Shown here: piece after piece, positions 1 through 5,504 of the stretch
Position numbering within the stretch: position 1 is the stretch's first letter
Layout of the letters: the number at the start of each line of letters is the position of its first letter
Assembly: GCA_944322775.1 (NCBI GenBank)
Contig: CALUQA010000122.1
Span: forward strand, 1 to 7,236
From: an uncultured Elusimicrobiales bacterium
GTDB taxonomy: Bacteria > Elusimicrobiota > Elusimicrobia > Elusimicrobiales > Elusimicrobiaceae
Reading direction: 5' to 3'
DNA length: 7,236 bases
The notes under the pieces: generated by a model
Database searches by the model: none
What the model was told of the DNA's origin: nothing
The model's input: only the letters and a program-made list of their open reading frames with translations
Translations under genes and position numbers: made by a program

Positions 1-1
1 G

Positions 2-337
2 GAAGTGCGGGGTTTGGGGATTTTAGACGTGGAACTGTTGTTTGGCGTAGGCTCTACGCTAGACGAAATGACCATTGATTTGGAAGTGGTGCTTACCCCG
101 CCGGTCAAAAACATTGACCGCTTGGGCGTGGAGCAAAAAACTTCCGAAATTTTGGGGGTAGAAGTTCCTTCGCTGCGTCTGCCGGTTACCCCGGGGCGCA
201 ACCTGGCGGTGCTGATAGAAGTGGCCGCCTTAAACCAACAGCTTAAAGCGCAAGGCATTTTTTCGGCCAAAGAGTTCAGCCGCAAAATGCTTGACCGCAT
301 GAAACGGACGGCAAAAAACAATGCAAGCCAAGCGTAA
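2..337 (+). CDS. hprK: HPr kinase/phosphorylase, C-terminal part (5' end outside window)
   Basis: Bifunctional cytoplasmic enzyme that phosphorylates HPr on Ser46 using ATP or PPi and removes that phosphate by phosphorolysis, linking carbon and energy state to PTS activity. Only the last 111 codons are present; the N-terminal domain and the Walker A loop of the catalytic domain lie upstream of the window. The visible part opens with EVRGLGILDV, the HprK signature tied to the phosphorylase reaction (family form E-I/V-RGLGI-I-N/D-V), followed by LFGVG. Near the end is PVTPGRNLAVLIEVAALN, matching the conserved C-terminal PV-x-PGRNLA-IEVAA-N block. The reading frame is open to the window edge, and a GTG at base 5 is an internal Val of the signature, not a start. 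The 3' end overlaps rapZ by 17 bases. The HPr gene downstream carries the target Ser46, which supports a working pair. The family call is secure; completeness cannot be judged. Confidence 0.95.
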   Translation, partial: EVRGLGILDVELLFGVGSTLDEMTIDLEVVLTPPVKNIDRLGVEQKTSEILGVEVPSLRLPVTPGRNLAVLIEVAALNQQLKAQGIFSAKEFSRKMLDRMKRTAKNNASQA

Positions 338-1175
338 ACTTTTTATTATCACCGGCATGAGCGGTGCGGGTAAATCCCAGGCGCTCAAGATTTTTGGTGA
401 CTTTGGTTTCTACTGCGTAGACAACCTGCCGCTGGCGCTGTTTAAACAGTTTGCCCGCTATGTAACCGAGAGACCCGAGCTGCAAAACGTAGCCCTGGGC
501 ATGGACGTACGCGAAGGTGAACGCCTGCGGCAATTGCCGGCCATGTTAAAAAAAATTACCAAGGACGATTTCTCGCCCAAGGTTATTTTCTTGGACGCTT
601 CGGACGAATGTTTAATACGCCGCTTTTCCGAAACGAAACATAAACACCCCATTCACAAAAAGCTGGCCGCGGCCATCGCCCATGAGCACAAACTGCTGGA
701 ACCCATCAAAGCCACCGCCGACAAAGTGATTGATACCACCGATTTGAAATTGGGCGAACTGAAAGAAAAAATTTCCGCTTTGCTGGAGCTTAAGAAAGAA
801 GGGGAAATGCAAATTTCCGTTGTGTCTTTCGGCTTTAAAAACGGTATCATGAAAGAAGCGGACATTGTAATGGACGTACGTTTTTTGCCCAACCCCTATT
901 ATGTGAAAGGGTTGAAAAACAAAACCGGGCTGGACAAACCCGTACAAGACTATATTTTGTCGTTTAAAGAGTCCAGCGAATTTGCCGACAAATTTGCCGA
1001 TTTAATCAAATACCTTATCCCCAAATATATTAAAGAAGGGAAAAGCTATTTGACCATTGCCATCGGCTGCACCGGCGGCAAACACCGCAGCGTATTTATG
1101 GCGCATCAATTGGCCGAAACCCTGCGGGGGCTTGGGCTGAGCGCGTCGGAATTTCATAGAGATATAGGATTATAA
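321..1175 (+). CDS. rapZ: RapZ/YvcJ family nucleotide-binding adapter protein
   Basis: P-loop ATP/GTP-binding protein of 284 aa, the usual family length. In E. coli RapZ is an RNase E adapter that controls GlmS through small RNAs; the B. subtilis homologue YvcJ affects competence; the role here is unknown. The N-terminal domain has Walker A GMSGAGKS (residues 12-19), the family block GFYCVDNLP (29-37), GMDVRE (60-65) and RRFSETKHKHP (100-110). The C-terminal domain has SFGFK (169-173), DVRFLPNPYY (185-194) and GCTGGKHRSV (249-258), the conserved pocket linked in E. coli to amino-sugar metabolite binding. The usual LED before GFYCVDNLP reads FGD here. The protein ends at HRDIGL and lacks the basic tail that E. 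coli RapZ uses in RNA binding. The ATG overlaps the end of hprK by 17 bases and has no clear Shine-Dalgarno, suggesting coupled translation. The IIA gene starts 2 bases downstream. Identity is secure; an RNA-adapter function is not shown. Confidence 0.95.
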   Translation: MQAKRKLFIITGMSGAGKSQALKIFGDFGFYCVDNLPLALFKQFARYVTERPELQNVALGMDVREGERLRQLPAMLKKITKDDFSPKVIFLDASDECLIRRFSETKHKHPIHKKLAAAIAHEHKLLEPIKATADKVIDTTDLKLGELKEKISALLELKKEGEMQISVVSFGFKNGIMKEADIVMDVRFLPNPYYVKGLKNKTGLDKPVQDYILSFKESSEFADKFADLIKYLIPKYIKEGKSYLTIAIGCTGGKHRSVFMAHQLAETLRGLGLSASEFHRDIGL

Positions 1176-1177
1176 TT

Positions 1178-1582
1178 ATGGTACAACTCATTTTGGTTAC
1201 TCACGGCGATTTAGCCGCACAAATGTTGCAAACGGCGGCCCAAATTTTGGGCAAGCCCGCCGAAGGCGTACAAACGCTGTCGGTTACCACGTCCAGTTCC
1301 GTGGAACAGGGCGCGAAAGAACTTAAAAAGTTGCTCGCGGGGGCGGAAGAAGGCGCTATTATTTTGACCGATATCTTCGGCGGCAGTGCCACCAACATCG
1401 CCCTGACTGCCACCAAAGACGCGCCCAAATGCCATGTTATCACCGGCATGAACCTGAGCATGCTGCTCACCGCTTTAAACAGCCGCAAAAAACTGTCGGC
1501 CAAAGAACTGGCGGAAAAAATTGAAGCAGACGGCAAACGTGCAGTCATCAACGCGACGGAACTTTTAATTAAGGGGCTGTAA
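1178..1582 (+). CDS. PTS mannose/fructose/sorbose-family IIA component
   Basis: Soluble phosphocarrier of 134 aa that takes phosphate from HPr-His15 and passes it to IIB. It begins with the family pattern: a short beta strand followed by THGDLA, with the phosphorylated His at position 9. It continues to TDIFGGSATNIA (64-75), the counterpart of the D-x-FGG-S/T loop that packs against the active His; Asp65 is the probable His partner. GMNLSML (90-96) is another recognisable family block. It is a stand-alone IIA, unlike E. coli ManX, where IIA and IIB are fused. The start is supported by AGGA at 1166-1169, 8 bases before the ATG. It sits 2 bases after rapZ and 1 base before the IIB gene. Close relatives include DhaM-type IIA domains of dihydroxyacetone kinases, but the IIB, IIC and IID genes that follow point to the sugar PTS. 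Confidence 0.93.
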   Translation: MVQLILVTHGDLAAQMLQTAAQILGKPAEGVQTLSVTTSSSVEQGAKELKKLLAGAEEGAIILTDIFGGSATNIALTATKDAPKCHVITGMNLSMLLTALNSRKKLSAKELAEKIEADGKRAVINATELLIKGL

Positions 1583-1583
1583 T

Positions 1584-2054
1584 ATGCCTATTGTGTTTGC
1601 CCGGGTGGACGACCGCCTGATACACGGTCAAATTGTGCAGGCTTGGCTGCCCGAACTGAACATTGACGAGGTGGTTATCCCGTGCCCGCGGGAAAAAGAG
1701 AACCGCGTCAATAAAAATTTGCTGCGCCTGTCTTTGCCGTTTGAATACGAACTGACGGTGTTGGACCCGGCGCGGTGCGTGGGATATATGAGTGCGTCCA
1801 AAAAACGCATTTTTTTGCTGCTGGGCTCTTTGCAGGATTTGCAGCCGCTGCTGGAAGACGGCCTGCAAATCAAATCGCTTAACATTGGCGGCATGCATTT
1901 TAAAGAAGGCGCCCAAAAACTGGCCGAAAACGTATTTTTAGACGCAACCGATAAACGCACCCTGCGCATATTAACGGATTTGGGAATAGACATAGAAACA
2001 CGGGCTGTGCCCAGTTCCAAATCCATTTCCGTAAAAGAAACGTTAAACGCATGA
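1584..2054 (+). CDS. PTS mannose/fructose/sorbose-family IIB component
   Basis: Soluble 156-aa protein, normal for a separate IIB. It receives phosphate from IIA and transfers it to the sugar during passage through IIC/IID. The N-terminus carries the diagnostic ARVDDRLIHGQIVQAW block (residues 6-21), with the phosphorylated His at position 14. Further family marks are SLNIGGMHFKEG (98-109) and the C-terminal TDLGIDIETRAVP stretch (131-143). The start has a good Shine-Dalgarno, AAGGGG at 1571-1576, 7 bases upstream and inside the end of the IIA gene. The stop overlaps the IIC start as ATGA, the usual sign of translational coupling between parts of one complex. Both catalytic loop residues Arg11 and His14 are intact, so the protein looks active. 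The sugar cannot be read from IIB alone. Confidence 0.95.
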   Translation: MPIVFARVDDRLIHGQIVQAWLPELNIDEVVIPCPREKENRVNKNLLRLSLPFEYELTVLDPARCVGYMSASKKRIFLLLGSLQDLQPLLEDGLQIKSLNIGGMHFKEGAQKLAENVFLDATDKRTLRILTDLGIDIETRAVPSSKSISVKETLNA

Positions 2055-2656
2055 CATTATCTTTACTCTTACTTTGCCTGTTGGCGGCACTGATAGAACT
2101 GGACACCACCTATGCTTTCCAGTTTCTTATCTCGCGCCCCATTATAGCAGGCCCTATCTTTGGGGCCTTGCTGGGGGACGTGGCTGCCGGCGTGCAGGTG
2201 GGAGTTTTTGCCGAACTTTTGTTTACGGATATTTCCCCCTTGGGTGGTATTATTCCGCCCAGTGGCGTGGTGGCCTGTGTTATTCCGCTGGCGCTTTATT
2301 CTTTGGGAATAGAACTGTATTTTGGCTTTTTCCTGGGTGTTGTGGGGGCGGTGCTGTATTCCTTTTTTGACGCGCTGCTGCGCAAAACCCGCTTCCGCTG
2401 GCTGATTTTTTTGGAAAAGCGCATCGGCAAAAAGCCCACCGACATCAAACGTATTATTGCGGTAGCGCTTTTTTCATCGTTTTTGATGACGTTTATTTTT
2501 ATTTCCATTTTAACGTGGTGCTGTGCCCGGCTGATGTTTGTGGTCTACCCGTATATCCCGGCCAAAATGCATTTTGCATTCCGCCTGGCTTATACGGCCG
2601 TACCGTGGATCGGCCTTGCGGCGCTGATACCGGCTTTGCGGCTTAAAACGAGGTAA
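2051..2656 (+). CDS. PTS mannose/fructose/sorbose-family IIC membrane component (short)
   Basis: Inner-membrane protein of 201 aa, about 50-60 residues shorter than well-known IIC proteins such as E. coli ManY (about 266 aa). With IID it would form the sugar channel. Family marks: an N-terminal hydrophobic helix; FLISRPIIAGPIFGALLGD (24-42), matching the F-x-x-RP-hydrophobic-GLxLGD pattern; GVQVGVFAELLF (47-58); and a GIIPPSG turn (65-71). Hydrophobic stretches lie at about 2-17, 26-58, 70-110, 133-167 and 178-197, with a basic loop at about 111-132. The shortfall appears to be towards the C-terminus, and the frame closes with a charged LKTR end rather than a frameshifted tail. The ATG overlaps the IIB stop (ATGA) and lacks a strong Shine-Dalgarno, so translation is probably coupled. 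The assignment rests on sequence pattern plus position between IIB and IID. Transport competence is uncertain. Confidence 0.88.
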   Translation: MTLSLLLLCLLAALIELDTTYAFQFLISRPIIAGPIFGALLGDVAAGVQVGVFAELLFTDISPLGGIIPPSGVVACVIPLALYSLGIELYFGFFLGVVGAVLYSFFDALLRKTRFRWLIFLEKRIGKKPTDIKRIIAVALFSSFLMTFIFISILTWCCARLMFVVYPYIPAKMHFAFRLAYTAVPWIGLAALIPALRLKTR

Positions 2657-2659
2657 CTT

Positions 2660-3478
2660 ATGCCCTTTTGGTTAAGACTAAACATGTTTTTCCGCTCTTT
2701 CTTTTTACAGGCAGGGTGGAACTATGTTAAATACCAAAATTTAGGCTTTGCTTTGGTCATGATGCCTTTTTTGCGCAGGCTCTATCGCCATGACCCGGAA
2801 GTAATGCCCGATGTGCTGCACCGGTATTTGGAAGCGTTTAACACCCACCCGGTGATGGCCTCTTTCTGCTTTGGCGCCATGGCCAAAAAAGAAGAAATTA
2901 TCGCCCGCACCAAAGCCTTGACCGAATATAAAGAACAAGTGGCCGAATGGAACGGCGCCAGAAGGGGCCTTTCCATCACCGCAGCGTCCATTGGGGACCG
3001 GCTCTTTTGGGGCACGCTTAAACCGCTGACCTTGCTTTTGGCCATCAGCATTTGGATTTTGCTGGGCGTAAACTTTTTTGAAACGGAGCCTTTGCTGCCC
3101 GTTTCCACCTGGAGCGCCTTTGCCGCCGGAGCGGCCGCATTTTTGGTGTATAACACCATTGCTCTTTTTGTGCGCTGGCAGGGGCTGCAAATAGGTTACG
3201 AATCGGACGAATCTTCCTGCTTTGGGCTTACTCGTTTTGACTGGAACCGCACCATTTATAATGCCAAAAAAATAGGCATTTGCTTTGCGGTTTTGCTTAT
3301 TTTGCTAGGCGTGCACCGTTATTTTATGGACGTGCGCGTGGATATAGAGTTTATTGCCCGCGCCGTACTGGTGTTGTTTTTTGTGATTATATCGTTTGTC
3401 ACGCGCCGTTTGCGCATTCCAAATGTGTATTTATATTTAACGGCTGTAATAATTTTTAATATTGTGTGTTTCTTTTAA
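2660..3478 (+). CDS. PTS mannose/fructose/sorbose-family IID membrane component
   Basis: Membrane partner of IIC in the mannose-type permease, 272 aa, normal length for IID. The soluble N-terminal half has the family block FFLQAGWNYVKYQNLGFA (14-31), then RRLYRHDPE (39-47), FNTHPVMAS (60-68) and GAMAKKEE (72-79). IGDRLFWGTLKPL (111-123) corresponds to the conserved GD-x-x-FWGTLRP motif. VRWQGLQIGYE (171-181) is also typical. Likely membrane helices lie at about 123-138, 151-170, 204-218, 233-247 and 255-271, giving a membrane C-terminal half. CGAGG at 2649-2653, 6 bases before the ATG and within the end of the IIC gene, supports the start. The gap after IIC is 3 bases. The end of this gene is followed by the Shine-Dalgarno of ptsH. 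Confidence 0.93.
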   Translation: MPFWLRLNMFFRSFFLQAGWNYVKYQNLGFALVMMPFLRRLYRHDPEVMPDVLHRYLEAFNTHPVMASFCFGAMAKKEEIIARTKALTEYKEQVAEWNGARRGLSITAASIGDRLFWGTLKPLTLLLAISIWILLGVNFFETEPLLPVSTWSAFAAGAAAFLVYNTIALFVRWQGLQIGYESDESSCFGLTRFDWNRTIYNAKKIGICFAVLLILLGVHRYFMDVRVDIEFIARAVLVLFFVIISFVTRRLRIPNVYLYLTAVIIFNIVCFF

Positions 3479-3484
3479 AGAGGG
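3478..3484 (+). promoter_or_regulatory. Shine-Dalgarno that fixes the GTG start of ptsH
   Basis: The run AAGAGGG begins at the last base of the IID stop codon and lies 7 bases before GTG at 3492. It is close to the anti-Shine-Dalgarno complement and at ideal spacing. The only in-frame ATG upstream (3462) lies inside the IID gene and would place this site inside the coding region, adding ten residues foreign to HPr. Confidence 0.8.
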
Positions 3485-3491
3485 TTTTGAC

Positions 3492-3761
3492 GTGATTACC
3501 AAAGACATTAAAATTACCAACCGCTTAGGTTTGCATGCGCGTCCGGCCGCTATGGTCGCGCAAACGGCTGCGAATTTTGAATGCGATATTAAAATAGCCA
3601 AAGACAAAGTGGAAATAAACGCCAAAAGCATTATGGGCGTCATGATGCTGGCGGCGGAATACGGTTCCACTTTGCATTTAACGTTTGACGGCAAAGATGA
3701 AAAAGAAGCCGCCCAGGCTATTTTGCAACTTTTTACCAATAATTTTAACGAGGAATATTAA
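3492..3761 (+). CDS. ptsH: HPr, phosphocarrier protein of the PTS
   Basis: General PTS phosphocarrier: receives phosphate from Enzyme I on His15 and gives it to IIA proteins. I chose GTG 3492 rather than ATG 3462. It gives 89 aa (family 85-90), starts with MITKDIKITN like other HPr proteins, places the active histidine exactly at position 15 in LGLHARPAA (12-20) and the regulatory serine exactly at 46 in KSIMGVMML (45-53), and has a strong Shine-Dalgarno 7 bases upstream. The longer version would overlap IID by 17 bases. Arg17, the His15 helper, is present. An intact Ser46 in its family context, together with hprK at the head of the cluster, implies regulation by HprK. Its stop codon abuts the ptsI ATG with no gap. 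Function is secure; whether Ser46-P acts through a CcpA-like partner or by slowing the relay is unknown. Confidence 0.95.
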   Translation: MITKDIKITNRLGLHARPAAMVAQTAANFECDIKIAKDKVEINAKSIMGVMMLAAEYGSTLHLTFDGKDEKEAAQAILQLFTNNFNEEY

Positions 3762-5504
3762 ATGTTTGTCATCAAAGGTCTGCCAGCCAGCCCCGGCGTT
3801 GCCATAGGTCCTGCCGTTTTAATGCCTACGGCCGATTTTGCCGTGGCCAACCAGCACGTGGAAGCGACGGAAGTGAAGGCCGAAATTGCCAAATTTAACG
3901 CCGCCGTGCAAAAAACCTTGGCCGACCTGGACGAAAGCGAAGCCAAACTGCGTCAGACCGTGGGCGGAGAATATGCCAATTTAATGTCCATGCACAAAAT
4001 GATTTTGCAAGACCCGATGCTTAAAGACTCGGTCATCAACAAAATCAAAAAAGAGCGCATGTCTGCCCAGGCGGCCATTTTTCATACGTTGCAAGAGCTG
4101 GCTTCCTCGTTTGAAAAATTGGAAGACAAATTTTTTAAAGAACGCCGCAATGACATTTTTGACGTGGGCAAGCGCTTGGTCAACCACCTGCAAGGCGACA
4201 AAGGCCAGTTTTGGGCTTCCATTCGCTGCCCGTCCGTACTGATTGCGCGCGATTTGTTCCCCTCCGACACTATCAGCCTGCAGGAAAACCAAATCATCGG
4301 CTTCTGCACAGATTTGGGCGGCAAAACCAGCCACACGGCCCTGCTGGCGCAAAGCTTAAAACTGCCTGCCGTGGTGGCGCTTTCCAACGCGGCACGACAG
4401 GTAAAAGACGGCGACACCGTTATCGTGGACGGAGAAAACGGCCTGCTGATTATTAGTCCCGACCGCTATACCCTGGCCCGCTACAAAAAAACCCAGCGCG
4501 AAATTAAAAAAGCCGAATCGCTTTTGCAAACCATCAACCACCTGCCCACGGTTACGCTGGACGGGCGGAACTTTAAGCTGATGGTAAATTTTGACCCGCG
4601 CACAGACACCAAAGAAAACAAAAAACTCATTACCGACGGCTTGGGCCTTTTGCGTACGGAATTTTTATACATGAACATTCCCCAGCCGCCCACGGAAGAC
4701 GAGCAGCATTTGATTTATCTGTCCACGGCCAAAAAGTTTGACATGCGCCCCGTCACCATTCGCCTGGCGGATCTGGGCGCCGACAAAATGCCGGACTTCC
4801 CGTTGGACGAGTTTGACAAAGACAACAACCCCTTTATGGGCTGCCGCGGCATACGTCTGTTCCTTAAAAACCCGGACTTAATGCTCACGCAGCTGCGCGC
4901 CATCGTGCGCACCGCCTGCGAAGTGCCCGCACAAATTAAAATCATGATACCCATGGTCTCTTCCGTAGAAGAAGTGCGCCATGTGCGCGTGGCGTTAAAC
5001 CAAGTGCTGGCCGAGTTTGAAAAGCAGGGCAAAAAGCCCGTAAACAAAATTGCATTGGGCGCCATGATTGAAGTTCCCGCCGCCGCCATTGCCCTGGACG
5101 GCATGATTGGCGACATAGATTTCCTTTCCATAGGCACCAATGACTTGATACAATATTTAATTGCGGTGGACCGCGTAAACCCGGAAGTAGCCCATATGTA
5201 TGACCCCTGCCACCCGGCCGTGCTGCGCACCATACACCAGATTATCCAAACCGCGCATCAGCGCGGCAAACAGGTAAGCATCTGCGGGGAAATAGCCTCC
5301 GACTCTAAAATGGTGCCCATGCTGCTGGGGCTGGAAGCCGACACGCTTTCCGTTCCGCCGCGTATGTTTTTGCGTATCAAAAACCGCATACGCAATTTAA
5401 ATTTTGAAGCCTGCTCCGACACGGCCCAAGCGGCCCTGCTGGCCTCTTCGTCCGAAGAGATACGCAGCTTAGTAGAGCAAATGAACCAAGATGAAGATTC
5501 GTAA
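3762..5504 (+). CDS. ptsI: Phosphoenolpyruvate-protein phosphotransferase (PTS Enzyme I)
   Basis: Cytoplasmic first enzyme of the PTS: autophosphorylates from PEP and passes phosphate to HPr. At 580 aa it is full length. It starts with GLPASPGVAIGPA (6-18), the usual Enzyme I opening, followed by the helical HPr-binding subdomain. The swivelling His domain has LGGKTSHTALLAQ (185-197) with active His191 (His189 in E. coli). The C-terminal PEP-binding barrel shows GLGLLRTEFLYM (293-304, Arg298), NPFMGCRGIR (356-365), MIEVPAAA (435-442, metal ligand Glu437), IGTNDLIQY (457-465, metal ligand Asp461), AVDR (468-471) and the acid/base Cys508 in SICGEIASD. The segment usually RT-x-D-x-GGDK reads RLADLGADK (334-342), keeping the PEP-contacting Arg and Lys. 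GAGGA at 3750-3754, 7 bases upstream, supports the start. It overlaps lepA by 14 bases. All catalytic residues are present, so it should be active. PtsP and FruB relatives are excluded by the lack of GAF, HPr or IIA domains. Confidence 0.97.
   Translation: MFVIKGLPASPGVAIGPAVLMPTADFAVANQHVEATEVKAEIAKFNAAVQKTLADLDESEAKLRQTVGGEYANLMSMHKMILQDPMLKDSVINKIKKERMSAQAAIFHTLQELASSFEKLEDKFFKERRNDIFDVGKRLVNHLQGDKGQFWASIRCPSVLIARDLFPSDTISLQENQIIGFCTDLGGKTSHTALLAQSLKLPAVVALSNAARQVKDGDTVIVDGENGLLIISPDRYTLARYKKTQREIKKAESLLQTINHLPTVTLDGRNFKLMVNFDPRTDTKENKKLITDGLGLLRTEFLYMNIPQPPTEDEQHLIYLSTAKKFDMRPVTIRLADLGADKMPDFPLDEFDKDNNPFMGCRGIRLFLKNPDLMLTQLRAIVRTACEVPAQIKIMIPMVSSVEEVRHVRVALNQVLAEFEKQGKKPVNKIALGAMIEVPAAAIALDGMIGDIDFLSIGTNDLIQYLIAVDRVNPEVAHMYDPCHPAVLRTIHQIIQTAHQRGKQVSICGEIASDSKMVPMLLGLEADTLSVPPRMFLRIKNRIRNLNFEACSDTAQAALLASSSEEIRSLVEQMNQDEDS

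Noticed and set aside
548..555. Run of eight A in rapZ as a possible programmed frameshift site
   Set aside because: The RapZ frame continues with conserved motifs on both sides. Similar A-runs (Lys AAA codons) are common across the window, and no stimulatory structure or useful alternative frame was seen.
2074..2370. Alternative + frame overlapping the IIC gene
   Set aside because: Cys, Gly and Trp-rich translation with no family resemblance. The IIC frame has the membrane-protein pattern and the ATGA coupling to IIB.
4715..5233. Minus-strand open frame of 172 codons within ptsI
   Set aside because: It lies opposite the conserved PEP-binding domain of Enzyme I. Its Ser/Arg/Met-rich composition is typical of an antisense shadow, and no ribosome binding site was noted.
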